The notes: generated from the sequence alone by a model not told the origin. Positions 36,457 to 46,366 are shown, numbered from the stretch's first letter. The stretch: 64,000 nt of DNA from Bacillus sp. P14.5 (GCF_003316765.1 NZ_NIJF01000107.1:48890-112889); one strand, 5' to 3'. Made by a program: numbers and translations.

Positions 36457-37851
36457 GTGGATACACCTTCATTCATCCTCGCTCTAGTCGCTCTCAGTGC
36501 GCTTTTACTCATAAGCAAGTGGATAAGAATTGTAACTCCTTTATTTCAAAGATACTTTATACCAACTTCCATCATAGCCGGACTGCTGGGTTTGGCAGCA
36601 GGCCCTCAAGTGCTTGGTAAAATAGTTCCAGGTGAAACTTTTGATTCCGGTCTTTTTACAGAAGGAATCATGGAAATATTCGGACTCATGCCGGAAATCT
36701 TGATTACGATTATTTTTGCTGCCTTATTCCTGGGCAAATCCCTCCCAGGTCCAAAGTCAATATGGAAGCAGGCCGGCCCTCAGTTATCGTACGGACTGAC
36801 AGTCGGTTGGGGGCAATATGTCATTGGGCTGTTGATGGCTTTGTTTGTTTTATCTACCTTCTTTGATCTGCCCCCCGCAGCTGGAGCTCTGATTGAAATC
36901 AGCTTTCAGGGAGGACCCGGAACTGCAGCCGGATTATCCAGCACATTTGAATCCTTGGATTTTGAAGATGGTGCCGACCTTGCCTTAGGATTGGCGACAA
37001 TCGGAATTCTGTCTGCAGTCATTGCAGGTATGATCATAGTCAACTGGGGAATTAGAAATGATAAAACGAAGCAAGCTGAGAAACCTTCCGAGCTTTCTCA
37101 ATCGGAAAAGAAAGGAATCTTTACAGAGGAAGGCGTAGCAGCCGGAAACTTGACCACCCGGCAGCAATCGATCGAATCACTCACCATCCATGTTGCTCAT
37201 ATTGGTGCAGCAATCGGTACCGGATTGCTTGTGCAATGGGCCTTTGTTGAACTCGAAAAACTAACTTGGGGTGCCATGTTTAATGTGTATATCTTTGAAT
37301 ATGTCCCCCTCTTCCCGCTGGCCATGGCAGGCGGTGTTGTGGTGCAGCTTTTATCAGGAAGACTCTTTAAGTTCAATATCATAGACAGGCAGCTTATAAA
37401 ACGAATTCAAGGTCTTTCACTAGACCTCCTTATCACGGCTTCTGTAGCGTCCCTGTCCCTTACTGTCATAGGCAATAACCTTCTGCCGTTCCTGATTCTT
37501 GCTGCTGCTGGTATTCTATGGAATGTCATAGCATTACTATTCTTAGCACCAAGAATGATGCCTGATCATTGGTTTGAACGTGGAATTGTTGATTTTGGGC
37601 AATCAATGGGGATGACTCCCACAGGGCTGCTTCTTCTGCAGATTGTTGACCCTGAACGAAAAACACCAGCCTTTGACAGCTTTGGTTACAAACAGTTACT
37701 ATTCGAGCCAGTAATGGGAGGAGGATTATTTACGGCTGCTTCCCTGCCTTTAATCGTGCAGTTTGGAGCAGTACCGATGCTCATTCTTACATCCGTCTTA
37801 TTTGTAGTGTGGCTTCTGATCGGACTCCTTCACTTTGGTCGAAGAAAATAA
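36457..37851 (+). CDS. GltS-type sodium/glutamate symporter family protein
   Basis: The 464-residue membrane protein has about 11-12 segments. GltS-family features are the two inverted repeats with conserved Gly-rich re-entrant loops: FQGGPGTAAGLSSTF near residue 155 and DFGQSMGMTPTGLLLLQ near residue 380. A hydrophilic central loop (QAEKPSELSQSEKK) separates the halves. The likely role is sodium-coupled uptake of glutamate or a related acid. An ATG ten codons earlier is open, but AAGGAGG is nine bases before GTG 36457, which I take as the start. Confidence 0.85.
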   Translation: MDTPSFILALVALSALLLISKWIRIVTPLFQRYFIPTSIIAGLLGLAAGPQVLGKIVPGETFDSGLFTEGIMEIFGLMPEILITIIFAALFLGKSLPGPKSIWKQAGPQLSYGLTVGWGQYVIGLLMALFVLSTFFDLPPAAGALIEISFQGGPGTAAGLSSTFESLDFEDGADLALGLATIGILSAVIAGMIIVNWGIRNDKTKQAEKPSELSQSEKKGIFTEEGVAAGNLTTRQQSIESLTIHVAHIGAAIGTGLLVQWAFVELEKLTWGAMFNVYIFEYVPLFPLAMAGGVVVQLLSGRLFKFNIIDRQLIKRIQGLSLDLLITASVASLSLTVIGNNLLPFLILAAAGILWNVIALLFLAPRMMPDHWFERGIVDFGQSMGMTPTGLLLLQIVDPERKTPAFDSFGYKQLLFEPVMGGGLFTAASLPLIVQFGAVPMLILTSVLFVVWLLIGLLHFGRRK

Positions 37852-37935
37852 CCTTTGTGGAAGAATATCTCAACATGAACCATGTAGTGCAAGGAAATGA
37901 TAGTCACGACTACTTTTTAAAATGGGGGATGTTTT

Positions 37936-38211
37936 ATGCACGATGTGTATAGAGACATGGTTACGGTTGAAGATGAAAACGGACAGCGTGAAGACTATAC
38001 AGTGGAAGCTTTATTTGAAATGAAAGGTGTATCCTACGCAATGCTAAAATCTGATCAATCTAATCACACAATTGTTATGAAGGTGGAGGAAGAAGGAAAC
38101 GATCAATATCTCGTCAGCATCAAAAATGAGGAAGATGTTGATTCTATTCTGGATGCGTACCAAGTGGCTGTGGAAGGAACTGAAAATCTGGAAACAGACA
38201 CCCACCTTTAA
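37936..38211 (+). CDS. DUF1292 (YrzB-like) protein
   Basis: The 91-residue acidic protein fits the DUF1292 pattern: VTVEDENGQREDYTVEALFE at the start, a central YAMLKSD strand, and ending with EEDVDSILDAYQ. The family is widespread in Firmicutes and of unknown function, often next to the Holliday junction resolvase gene yrrK; here it is alone, between the symporter and a terminator. ATG follows GGGGGATG. Confidence 0.78.
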   Translation: MHDVYRDMVTVEDENGQREDYTVEALFEMKGVSYAMLKSDQSNHTIVMKVEEEGNDQYLVSIKNEEDVDSILDAYQVAVEGTENLETDTHL

Positions 38212-38225
38212 AACTAAGCAATCCA

Positions 38226-38269
38226 AAAAAATGAGCATGAAATTGGCTGTTAATTTAATGCTCATTTTT
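38226..38269 (+). terminator. Terminator after the DUF1292 gene
   Basis: Arms AAAAATGAGCAT and ATGCTCATTTTT with a 19-base loop. Confidence 0.78.
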
Positions 38270-38361
38270 CCATGTTTGTTGCTTACAAAAATGCAGATCC
38301 CTTTCAACAAATGCTAAATATCTCCCAGGCTGACTACTCCTGCTGGATGAAGAGTATTATC

Positions 38362-38888
38362 TCAGGAATTGCCCATTTCCCGCTCTTTTATTGAATTGGC
38401 AATCACTTCGCATTTTGTAATAGCCCAGATATAATGATTGGAAGTATTTGCTGCAAAATAGCTGTAAAGATTACTTGTTTTTGTCCACTTATAGTATTTT
38501 TTGTCATGATTTCCTCATTCGTATGTACTTTAATTAGGTCCATTATTCTTTCATGGCTTAACTTCAATTTTTTTATAGCTTGATTTAAAGTTACATCTTG
38601 ATAGCTTTCCCAGATTTACAGGTTAAGCAGCTTTATATTGCCCCATCGATAGCCAGGCGCCGGCATAAAAGGACTATCCCCATCCATACCTTCCCGATAC
38701 CATCTCTCAAGCATTGCATGCCATTCATATAGATGCATTACAATATCTCGAAAATTCTTATCCCGGTCTTGAGTTTCAATAGAAATATTCCTTTTCCTGC
38801 TGGGAACGGATTCGATTACTTCCAGCAATGATTTAAAATTCATCTCGCTATTCAACAATAGAATATCTTTTTCCCTCTTCTTAGTCAT
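38362..38888 (-). pseudogene. ClbS/DfsB-family (DUF1706) gene with stop codon and frameshift
   Basis: ATG 38888 behind AAGGAGAG opens a four-helix ClbS/DfsB-like protein. HLYEWHAMLERWY and PAPGYRW are clear family motifs. The frame hits TAA at 38616-38618, where the family has a charged residue before IW. It then continues with IWESYQDVTLNQAIKKL and shifts frame in a six-A run, after which YYKWTKTSNLYSYFAANTS and HYIWAI complete the family C-terminus to TGA at 38362-38364. So a stop and a one-base deletion interrupt a gene of about 175 codons. Family members are linked to colibactin self-protection or DinB-like folds; the role here is unknown. Confidence 0.75.
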
Positions 38889-39021
38889 AGGACTCTCCTT
38901 ATTTTTCAAGACATATTCACAGAGCGATTTTACCTTCATTCCCCTTTACTTAAGAGGACTGGAGCGAAAATCTAATCATTCTCAATAGCCAAAATCTTTA
39001 CGAAAAGAGCAATAAATCGAA

Positions 39022-39438
39022 CTAACTCTTCCCCTGATAGATATAAACCAGCTCCCCATCCAAAAGGCCCTGTACTCCACCGCGATGATAAGGCATCCTC
39101 TCGTCAGCCGTTTCAATATCTACCCATTGAATTTCCTCTATTTCACCTTGATCCAAAATGGATACCTCACCTTCCACCACTTTTGTTTTAAAAGTGAAGA
39201 ACAGAGGGTGAACCTCCTTCTTCAGGAAAAAAGCTTCATTCACAGCAAGAAGTTCTTCCACTTCCACTGTTAGATTGGTTTCTTCCTTCACCTCGCGGAT
39301 CACTGCCTCTTCAAGGGTTTCCCCTGTTTCAACAGCACCTCCCGGCAGAGTCCACACTGAACCTGCATTCTTGACCATGAGCACCCTTTTTTCTAGCTCA
39401 TCAAAAACCAGTGCATATACAACATCTTCTCTTTTCAT
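39022..39438 (-). CDS. Nudix hydrolase (MutT-like)
   Basis: The 138-residue protein has the complete Nudix box, with Gly at the start and REVKEET at the metal-binding end, near residues 33-56 ([20 protein letters not shown]). Nudix enzymes hydrolyse nucleoside diphosphates linked to another group; substrate cannot be predicted. A TTG two codons upstream is open, but AGGAG fits ATG 39438 better. It is alone, and the frame is intact. Confidence 0.87.
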   Translation of the reverse strand: MKREDVVYALVFDELEKRVLMVKNAGSVWTLPGGAVETGETLEEAVIREVKEETNLTVEVEELLAVNEAFFLKKEVHPLFFTFKTKVVEGEVSILDQGEIEEIQWVDIETADERMPYHRGGVQGLLDGELVYIYQGKS

Positions 39439-39529
39439 AAACAATTCTCCTTCCTATTATGATGAGGCAGCTTTTGTTGTGTCAGGCTCACTCTCAGCTT
39501 CGTTTATATGAAGTTTATTCATGATAACT

Positions 39530-39685
39530 TCGGAAAGATAAGGGGAAAAATTTTGCTTATTTAAGAAACAGCTCCCAAAATGGCTAAAATAGGCGGAGAA
39601 ATTTACCTTATTTGCTTTAAAGATATGACGGCGAGATTTTTTACTGGACTTAACCGGAAAATTTTCGCTTATTTTAAGTATAACC
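39530..39685. repeat. Degenerate intergenic array 6
   Basis: Two to three diverged units share a (G)GGAAAAATTTTGCTTATTT core with AATAAG and CTTATT arms. They start near 39537 and 39588 (a 51-base step), with a third about 62 bases on. The array lies in the 474-base gap between the Nudix and MFS genes; no gene is present there. Confidence 0.55.
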
Positions 39686-39851
39686 TGTTACTCAATTAAG
39701 GATTGTTCATCATCCGCAGAGGACATACCTCCTACTAGGATGGAATGAAGTTGCGCGTAAACAACTGTCTCCTTACTTTAAGAGAGGTTTTTTAATACCA
39801 AGCTTTAAGTTCTCTAGAGACTCCGCCATAGCCAGGAATTTACAAGACTAT

Positions 39852-39896
39852 CAAAAAAAGCCGGATGCTATCTCTTTACAAGATAAGCATCCGGCT
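39852..39896 (-). terminator. Terminator of the Bcr/CflA transporter gene
   Basis: Perfect 11-bp arms AGCCGGATGCT and AGCATCCGGCT, with a long T-run on the minus strand. Confidence 0.9.
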
Positions 39897-39912
39897 CCTG
39901 ATTAAAGAATAA

Positions 39913-41142
39913 TCAATTTCTTTTTGTACTAAATTGCTGGCCTGCAATCCGCTTCTCTCCCGTTAAGCTGAAGAATGCGACCGCACCAAGCGCAGCGGTG
40001 ATAAACAAAGTCGCTCCCATTGGCACTGCAGTTGACTCATTGATTCCGACAAGCGGGGATACAATTGACCCCACAACGAGTGGAAGCATTCCCAGCACAG
40101 CACTGGCGCTTCCTGCCCTGTGGCCCTGATGTTCCATCGCCAGAGTGAAGGTGCTTGTCAGAACCATTCCCATGGCTGTCATATATATGAAGATTGGAAT
40201 GACAATCGCTGCCAGCGGGCCCTCCATAATCGTCATGACGAGGAGGAAAGAAGTCGCACTGACAGCGATGATGACCGCTGCTCGCAGCAGTTTCCTTTCG
40301 GGAATGATGCCTCCCAGTCTGCCGATGAGGAAGCTGCCCGTAATAATCGCCAGGCCGTTAATGCCGAAGAGAATGCTGAACACCTGCGGAGATACCCCGT
40401 AAATCCCCTGGTAGACGAAAGGCGTTCCTGCAACATACGCAAAGCTGCCTCCATGAATCAAGCCAATGGTCAGCACGTAGCCGATGAAAGATCTGTCCAT
40501 AATCAAGCTGCCCATTGTTCTAAAAGTACTTCCCAGAGTACTTGGAATCCGCCTTTCCGGCGGCAGGGTTTCCTTCAATTTCATGGCGATGACCCCTACA
40601 ATGACCAATCCGAGAAATCCAAGAAAATAAAAGATCGTATTCCATGTCGCAAAAGGAAGAAGCAGTATAGCTCCGCCTGTTATCGGGGCAATCATCGGCG
40701 CAGTCGCATTGATTACCATCAGCAGAGCGAAGAATTTGGTCAATTCCCTGCCGCTGAACACATCCCGTACAACTGCACGTGAAAGCACTACTCCTGCCGA
40801 CGCAGTAAAGCCCTGCAGAAAACGAGCAATAATAAGGACTGTGATACTTGGTGCAATGGCACAAAGAATCGATGCCAGGGCAAATAAAAAGATAAAGAGC
40901 ATCAAGGGGCTCCTTCGCCCTTTTGCATCACTGATCGGTCCCACCACAATCTGACCGGCAGCAAGACCGATCAGACAGCTTGTCAAACTGAGCTGAACCT
41001 GTGAAGCCGTAGCTCCGAGGTCACTTGCTATAGCAGGAAAACTCGGCAAGTACATATCGATATTCAGCGGGCCGAGTACTCCCAGCATTCCCAATAGAAA
41101 GGCCAGGCCGATCCGTTCCCTGCCTGTTGGTTGTTGTATCAT
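39913..41142 (-). CDS. MFS drug efflux protein, Bcr/CflA family
   Basis: The 409-residue protein has 12 membrane segments. The first periplasmic region has NIDMYLPSFPAIASDL. MFS motif A is GPISDAKGRRSPL in loop 2-3, and the drug-proton antiporter motif C region with RFLQGFTASAGVVLSRA supports the 12-TM Bcr/CflA group. It would export amphiphilic drugs or dipeptides using the proton gradient. The RBS AGGAAGG is about 13 bases from the ATG, longer than usual. A single gene followed by a strong terminator. Substrate unknown. Confidence 0.87.
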   Translation of the reverse strand: MIQQPTGRERIGLAFLLGMLGVLGPLNIDMYLPSFPAIASDLGATASQVQLSLTSCLIGLAAGQIVVGPISDAKGRRSPLMLFIFLFALASILCAIAPSITVLIIARFLQGFTASAGVVLSRAVVRDVFSGRELTKFFALLMVINATAPMIAPITGGAILLLPFATWNTIFYFLGFLGLVIVGVIAMKLKETLPPERRIPSTLGSTFRTMGSLIMDRSFIGYVLTIGLIHGGSFAYVAGTPFVYQGIYGVSPQVFSILFGINGLAIITGSFLIGRLGGIIPERKLLRAAVIIAVSATSFLLVMTIMEGPLAAIVIPIFIYMTAMGMVLTSTFTLAMEHQGHRAGSASAVLGMLPLVVGSIVSPLVGINESTAVPMGATLFITAALGAVAFFSLTGEKRIAGQQFSTKRN

Positions 41143-41278
41143 GTTTGTTTAACTTCCTTCCTCTAATACACTTTCAATGTATAAAACTCTTATACTTAAA
41201 TTTCCAATAAGTTCAATTGATTCTAGCAAATGGTGTACAGCTTATTCAAAAGAAATGACTCGACATTTTAAATTTATT

Positions 41279-41313
41279 AAAAACAGCCAAAGCTCCTTGG
41301 CTTTAGCTGTTTT
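41279..41313 (-). terminator. Terminator of queG, overlapping its stop codon
   Basis: Near-perfect arms AAACAGCCAAAG and CTTTAGCTGTTT with T residues on both sides; may work in both directions. Confidence 0.85.
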
Positions 41314-42448
41314 TTTGAGCCGACAGCATCTCCAGCCCCTTATGAATTTCAGAAATCACTTCTTCATCTTTCTCTTTTTCCAGAAGCCTTTGCAGAGCTT
41401 CTTCCGCTTCCTTGCCGCCTATCTTCCCTGCTGCCCACGAAGCTGTTCCTCTCATGACAGGTCTCACATCGTTCTCCATCACAGAGATCAAATCAGGAAT
41501 CGCAGTTTCATCCTTATAATGAGCCAGGGCAATGATGGCGTTCCGCTGAATCGGCTTCTTCCCTCTCCATGAACCGGATACATGCCCATATTTCTCTTTA
41601 AAATCCCTGTTGCTTATCGTCAGCAAAGGTTTCAGCAGCGGCTTGGCGATTTCAGGATCCGGTTCCATTTCCCAATGATTATGGAAGTCCTTCCCTTTGT
41701 TTTCAGGACAAACTGTCTGGCACGTATCACAGCCATACAGCCTGTTGCCAAGTTTCGTTCGAAATTCATCAGGCAGAAACCCTTTCGTCTGGGTCAAGAA
41801 GGCAATGCATCGCTGGGCATTGAGCTGTCCGCCTTCGATAAGGGCACCCGTTGGACAAACATCCACACACTTATTGCATGTACCGCAATTCTCTTCAATC
41901 GGCTCGTCAGGAGCAAAAGGCAAATTAGTGATCATTTCACCAAGGTAGACATAAGAGCCAAACTCCGGTGTGATAATGGCGCAATTTTTCCCGCTCCACC
42001 CTATTCCCGCACGTTCGGCAACAGCCCGGTCGACAAGTTCGCCAGTATCCACCATGGATTTGAACTGAGCTTGAGGAACTTTAGAGCGGATATAGTCTTC
42101 CAGCTTCGCCAAGCGGTCTCTCAGAACGGTATGATAGTCGGTGCCCCAAGAGGCTCTGCAAAATATACCCCTGCGCTCTCCCCTCTTGCTTTGAGGAGCA
42201 TCTTTCATACGTGAAGGGTAGGCGAGAGCAATCGCAATGATTGATTTCGGTCCGTCAAAAATCAGTGAGGGGTCAACACGCTTTTCGATATCTTTTTCCT
42301 CAAAGCCTGACTGATATCCCAGCATTTCCTGGCGCAGCAGGCGGTTCTTCATTTCCGAAAAAGTATCCGCTGTCGTAAACCCGATTTTATCAATGCCGAT
42401 TTCCTTGCTGTATTCAATGATATCCTGCTTCAGCCCATCAAAATCCAT
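41303..42448 (-). CDS. queG: Epoxyqueuosine reductase QueG
   Basis: The 381-residue cobalamin- and iron-sulfur enzyme performs the last step of queuosine synthesis on tRNA. Two 4Fe-4S ligand sets are seen near residues 188-250: CGTCNKCVDVCPTGAL and CDTCQTVCPEN. The DUF1730 N-terminal domain carries TGELVDRAVAERAGIGW. The C-terminus from about residue 290 is a HEAT-like repeat region (RRGKKPIQRNAIIALAHY type). B. subtilis yhbA is queG and maps in this region with trmL. ATG follows GGAGGAG. Confidence 0.94.
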   Translation of the reverse strand: MDFDGLKQDIIEYSKEIGIDKIGFTTADTFSEMKNRLLRQEMLGYQSGFEEKDIEKRVDPSLIFDGPKSIIAIALAYPSRMKDAPQSKRGERRGIFCRASWGTDYHTVLRDRLAKLEDYIRSKVPQAQFKSMVDTGELVDRAVAERAGIGWSGKNCAIITPEFGSYVYLGEMITNLPFAPDEPIEENCGTCNKCVDVCPTGALIEGGQLNAQRCIAFLTQTKGFLPDEFRTKLGNRLYGCDTCQTVCPENKGKDFHNHWEMEPDPEIAKPLLKPLLTISNRDFKEKYGHVSGSWRGKKPIQRNAIIALAHYKDETAIPDLISVMENDVRPVMRGTASWAAGKIGGKEAEEALQRLLEKEKDEEVISEIHKGLEMLSAQKNS

Positions 42449-42476
42449 TGCTCTCTCCTCCTTTCTAATTGAGTAG

Positions 42477-42600
42477 TTGATTTCCGCTCCAGGTGCACGA
42501 CTCCGCGGGGCGGGCGGTGAGCCTCCTCGGCTTTCGCCTGCGGGGTCTCACCTGTCCCGCTAGTCCCGCAGGAGATCGTACACCTTCCGCTCCAATCAAC
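42477..42600. repeat. GC-rich imperfect palindromic repeat with GTTGATT ends
   Basis: A 124-base element is flanked by GTTGATT and AATCAAC and is far richer in GC than its surroundings. Inside the ends, TCCGCTCC and TCCGCTCC-type blocks and AGGTG/CACCT pairs give extensive self-complementarity. I recall near-identical sequences as dispersed intergenic repeats in many Bacillus genomes, without a known function. The rest of the gap (42601-42854) has only the promoter region of the next gene. Confidence 0.8.
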
Positions 42601-42854
42601 GCTGCATAAAAATTTCAAGTTCAATGAGTTTATTATCCAACATACCTTTGCATAAAAATAAAGCTGTTTTATATAATTAATTTTTCATCTCTAAGTGCTA
42701 AGACTGTTACTTTATTTCAAATAAGTAAAGAGTAAATGATACCATCTATTACTAACGTTTAAAGTATCTTACTGAAAACAAACGAATTCGCTTATATGAA
42801 ATATGACCGTGTACTATGATAAACTATTTTAAAATAAATGTGGAGGGAAAATAA

Positions 42855-43526
42855 GTGGAAATTACAATAAGCCCTGCTATTACAGAGAAAATAGACGGAT
42901 TTAAAATTGGTTTTATTCAATATAAGGATATCGAAGTCGGAGCATCCCCGCAAATGCTGAAAGGAAGGCTTCAACTCTTTCAAGAATCCATTTTCTTCGA
43001 CTTGCAGCAAAAAGGCGTCACCGAGATAGACGGCGTCGCCCAATGGAGAAAAATTTTCAAAACCGTCGGAAAAGATCCCAACCGCTATCGGCATTCGGCT
43101 GAGGCATTATTTCGCCGTATCCAAAAGCAAAACTACCTGCAAACGATCAATTCGGCCATCGACCTCAACAACTTCTTTTCTCTTCAATACGAAGTTCCGA
43201 TCGGCATCTATGACTTTGATAATCTGCAAGGAGATTACCTTGAATTTAGACTGGGAGAACAAGGTGAAACCTACACTGGCCTGAATGGACGGGAAAACTC
43301 CCTTGAAAACCTGATTGTGGCAAGCGACAATAGTGGTCCCTTCGGCAGCCCGTTTGTTGACTCTTCCCGGGCTCCTGTTGGAGAAGAAACGAAGAATGCA
43401 ATACAAATTATCTTTCTCAAGCCTTCTCTTTCAGTCGAGGAAAGCGAAAAGCTGACAAAATCGCTGATGGATATGTTTGTTTCGATTCATGGGGGAGAAG
43501 GAACCTTTACTGTTGTTGAAAATTAA
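42855..43526 (+). CDS. Stand-alone B3/B4 tRNA-editing-like domain protein
   Basis: The 223-residue protein matches the B3/B4 domain of the phenylalanyl-tRNA synthetase beta subunit, which in the synthetase holds the editing site. The RKIFKTVGKDPNRYRHSAEA segment near residue 60 and NLQGDYLEFRLG near residue 128 are typical of the free-standing family. Stand-alone copies may clear mischarged tRNA or bind amino acids, but this is unproven. The GTG start follows GGAGGG. It is a single gene with a terminator shared with a convergent kinase gene. Confidence 0.82.
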   Translation: MEITISPAITEKIDGFKIGFIQYKDIEVGASPQMLKGRLQLFQESIFFDLQQKGVTEIDGVAQWRKIFKTVGKDPNRYRHSAEALFRRIQKQNYLQTINSAIDLNNFFSLQYEVPIGIYDFDNLQGDYLEFRLGEQGETYTGLNGRENSLENLIVASDNSGPFGSPFVDSSRAPVGEETKNAIQIIFLKPSLSVEESEKLTKSLMDMFVSIHGGEGTFTVVEN

Positions 43527-43531
43527 TAGAA

Positions 43532-43561
43532 AAAGCAGAGATCATTTCCGGTCTCTGCTTT
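43532..43561. terminator. Bidirectional terminator
   Basis: Arms AAAGCAGAGA and TCTCTGCTTT between convergent genes. Confidence 0.82.
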
Positions 43562-43577
43562 ATTAATGAAGTATTAA

Positions 43578-44441
43578 CTATAACACCCAGTTTTTTAATC
43601 TCGCTAAACTCTCTTCCAGAAATACAGCATTTTTCTCAATACCTCTCCGTTTACACCAGCCGATACTATTGAACGCATCTACAAATCGGTAGAAAGGCAA
43701 TACACTATCTAGATCAATCAATGGCCTGATGCTGGAGTATCCCTCTTTATATGCAGTATACAGGTTATCATCCACACTTAAAAAATCACGGTACAGTTTA
43801 GTAAAATCCACTTCTGTAGAACCAAATCTTACACTTTCAAAATCAATAATTCCTGAAACTTCATCATTATTGACTATAATATTTGCCGGACGAAAGTCCA
43901 TGTGAACAAAGCTTGGTCCGTCTGGAGCAGGGAGCTGTTTTTTCATCTCTTCAAATTTCTCAATGGACTTTCGATAAAAATCTTCATCCAAAATATCCTT
44001 TACATCTTGTGCAAAACTATAGAATTGATCCTCAATAAATTGGGACCAGTTCGAGAACTCATTTTTTATGCCCTTCAACTCGATATCTTCAGGTGGACTG
44101 ACAGAGTGCATTTCTGCATGAAGAACTCCAACCTGATATGCAACTGTTGGTGAAACGTTGGATGTCAACGGCTTTCCCTTTAATTCAGATAGCAAGAATG
44201 CACCGGCACACTCCTCATCACCCCTCCAAAAGTCCAGCAATTCCGGAATGGCTACTCTTCCGTTTAATATCTTATAGGCTTCTAATTCCCGCTGAAACTT
44301 AACCTTGGAAAAAGGCATCTTCAAATAAACGTTTTCACCATTGAACAAAGTACACTTATAAACAGTTGAACTAAAGGAGTCTTCAACCTCATTGGTTGAT
44401 AGTACCTGTAGCCCGAACTGTTGAATGATAGAATTTAACAT
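43578..44441 (-). CDS. APH-fold kinase
   Basis: The protein of about 287 residues has the phosphotransferase fold, with the Brenner motif HMDFRPANII near residue 185 and IIDFESVRFG about 20 residues later. The substrate could be an aminoglycoside, macrolide, choline-like or other hydroxyl compound and cannot be told from motifs. The TTG at 44444 is open, but ATG 44441 is the more usual start behind AAAGGGG. It is unrelated in sequence to the two other APH-fold kinases in the window. The gap 44442-44720 upstream holds nothing I recognise. Confidence 0.78.
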   Translation of the reverse strand: MLNSIIQQFGLQVLSTNEVEDSFSSTVYKCTLFNGENVYLKMPFSKVKFQRELEAYKILNGRVAIPELLDFWRGDEECAGAFLLSELKGKPLTSNVSPTVAYQVGVLHAEMHSVSPPEDIELKGIKNEFSNWSQFIEDQFYSFAQDVKDILDEDFYRKSIEKFEEMKKQLPAPDGPSFVHMDFRPANIIVNNDEVSGIIDFESVRFGSTEVDFTKLYRDFLSVDDNLYTAYKEGYSSIRPLIDLDSVLPFYRFVDAFNSIGWCKRRGIEKNAVFLEESLARLKNWVL

Positions 44442-44720
44442 CAAGCTTTACCCCTTTTATTCGTCTCATTTAAAAACTCACCGTTGAATTATTCTTTCTA
44501 TTTCTAATTGATCCATTGGAGCATTTCCTCACTAGCCTCCCGATAGAGGAACAAAGAAAGCTGATTTCCATTTACCATATTAACTAAATATAACAACAGA
44601 GAAAACCCTGCTAGTTAAGAGAATTAAATACTTTTTTGGAACTACTAGATGATTTTCTCTATTGCATCACAACTAACTTATTAAGCAAAAAGTTTATTCT
44701 TGAATTACCATATTAATGTA

Positions 44721-45170
44721 TCAGATGTCATTTACAGAATGATGTATAGTCACAATTGGTTCATAATTACTCAAAACTTCAAGGAGATTCACTAAATCAA
44801 CAAAAACATAATCAGTTATTTCAGCTCCAAAACCTGGTCCTGCGCCCTTACTCAAATACCATTTTTCAAATTCAGAGTTTTCCATTTTAAATAACGGCCA
44901 TAATTCCTTTCGACCATACTGCCCGGGATTTCTTGAATCTACATATTTAAGGTTATTTATCTCAGAACGATGACATTCATCAGAAAATCTTAGGGAAAGA
45001 ACTCCTTCATTAAATGTGAAGCAAACGTATTTATTTAAGAGTTTTTTATCTTTAATAATTTGATATATAATTTTGACTTTGGGGAATATGTATTCAAGCT
45101 TTTCAAATTCTAACACTTCCCCAATTTCCTCACTTGGACGCCAGTAATGCATAGTGCTTCGACTCTTCAT
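44721..45170 (-). CDS. Hypothetical protein
   Basis: A 149-residue soluble protein, rich in aromatic and charged residues, without a signal peptide or membrane segment. Notable blocks are RNPGQYGRKELWPLFK and YLSKGAGPGFGAEITDY. I cannot assign a family. ATG follows AAGGTGGG at a good distance. It stands alone between two A/T-rich gaps in an accessory stretch, which suggests a recently gained or variable gene. Confidence 0.6.
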   Translation of the reverse strand: MKSRSTMHYWRPSEEIGEVLEFEKLEYIFPKVKIIYQIIKDKKLLNKYVCFTFNEGVLSLRFSDECHRSEINNLKYVDSRNPGQYGRKELWPLFKMENSEFEKWYLSKGAGPGFGAEITDYVFVDLVNLLEVLSNYEPIVTIHHSVNDI

Positions 45171-45430
45171 TAAATCCCACCTTACATAATCAGTAATTCC
45201 TCTATTTTATAGTTAGTCTACCTTATAATAGATTTCCAAGATAGATAAAAAGCTGCCTTCTTGAGCACTTGAAACACTATATACAGATTACGTCATTACT
45301 CTTATAGATTTTTTGAGATAATGCTCTATCTCCTTTCGATTCATTTAATATATGTTAACTCCTTATAAAATTGGGGAACTAGTATAGAGGAAGGTTTATC
45401 AGAGAAGTAAATGAAAAAGGAGTGGAATTT

Positions 45431-46320
45431 ATGAATCAGAATCAATTAGATCGTATGAAGAATGGAAAAGGGTTTATTGCCGCGCTGGACCAAAGCGGCG
45501 GCAGCACACCAAAAGCACTGGAAGCTTATGGCGTTATGGGAGATGCGTATTCGAATGAAGATGAGATGTTTGAACAGGTGCATACGATGCGCACTAGAAT
45601 CATCACATCTCCTGCATTCAGTTCAGAGCATATCCTTGGAGTCATTTTATTCGAGCAGACGATGGACAGCAAAGTAGAGGGGCAGTATACAGCGGATTAT
45701 CTGGCTGACCAAAACATTGTTCCCTTCTTAAAAGTGGATAAAGGACTAGCTCAAACAGAAAACGGGGTTCAGCTCATGAAGCCGAATTCCAATCTCGATG
45801 AGACCCTTCGCCGTGCGAATGAACGCAACATTTTCGGCACCAAAATGCGTTCGGTCATCCATGAACCGAATCAAGAAGGAATTAAAGCTGTCGTTGACCA
45901 GCAATTCGAAGTCGGCAAGAAAATCATCGCAGCAGATTTAGTTCCTATCATTGAACCGGAAGTTAATATCAACAGTGAGAAAAAGGAAGAATGTGAAGAA
46001 ATTCTGCAGAAGGAGATCCTGCAGCAGCTGAATGATCTGTCAGAGCATGAGAATGTAATGCTGAAGCTCACCATTCCGACAAAGGCCAATGCCTACAAGG
46101 AATTGGTCGAGCATCCTCGCGTAGTAAGGGTGGTTGCCCTCTCAGGCGGTTACTCTCGTGATGAAGCAAACGAGAAATTGAAAAAAACGATGGGATGATT
46201 GCAAGCTTCTCCCGTGCACTTGCAGAAGAGTTGAGATTCAATCAAACCTCCCAGGATTTCGACGAAGCTATGAAGAGTGCCATTGAATCGATTTATGATG
46301 CTTCTGTTAATAAAAAATAG
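45431..46320 (+). pseudogene. Class I fructose-bisphosphate aldolase, frameshifted near the 3' end
   Basis: The first 255 codons match the bacterial class I aldolase of about 296 residues (start, [15 protein letters not shown], and [14 protein letters not shown]). The frame then reaches a stop at 46196-46198, right after a seven-A run. One extra A gives [17 protein letters not shown], the normal family sequence, and continues to TAG 46318-46320 with the usual C-terminus. The enzyme cleaves fructose 1,6-bisphosphate through a Schiff-base lysine. ATG 45431 follows AAGGAG; the GTG three codons earlier is too close. The deletion could be real or a homopolymer sequencing error; a truncated form would lack the C-terminal helices. 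Confidence 0.85.
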
Positions 46321-46330
46321 AGTGGTTTTG

Positions 46331-46366
46331 CCCCCTGCTTCCGTTTGAGGTTGGGGGTTTTTTTTA
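46331..46366 (+). terminator. Terminator of the aldolase gene
   Basis: CCCCC and GGGGG arms with weaker pairing inside, then eight T residues. Confidence 0.72.
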
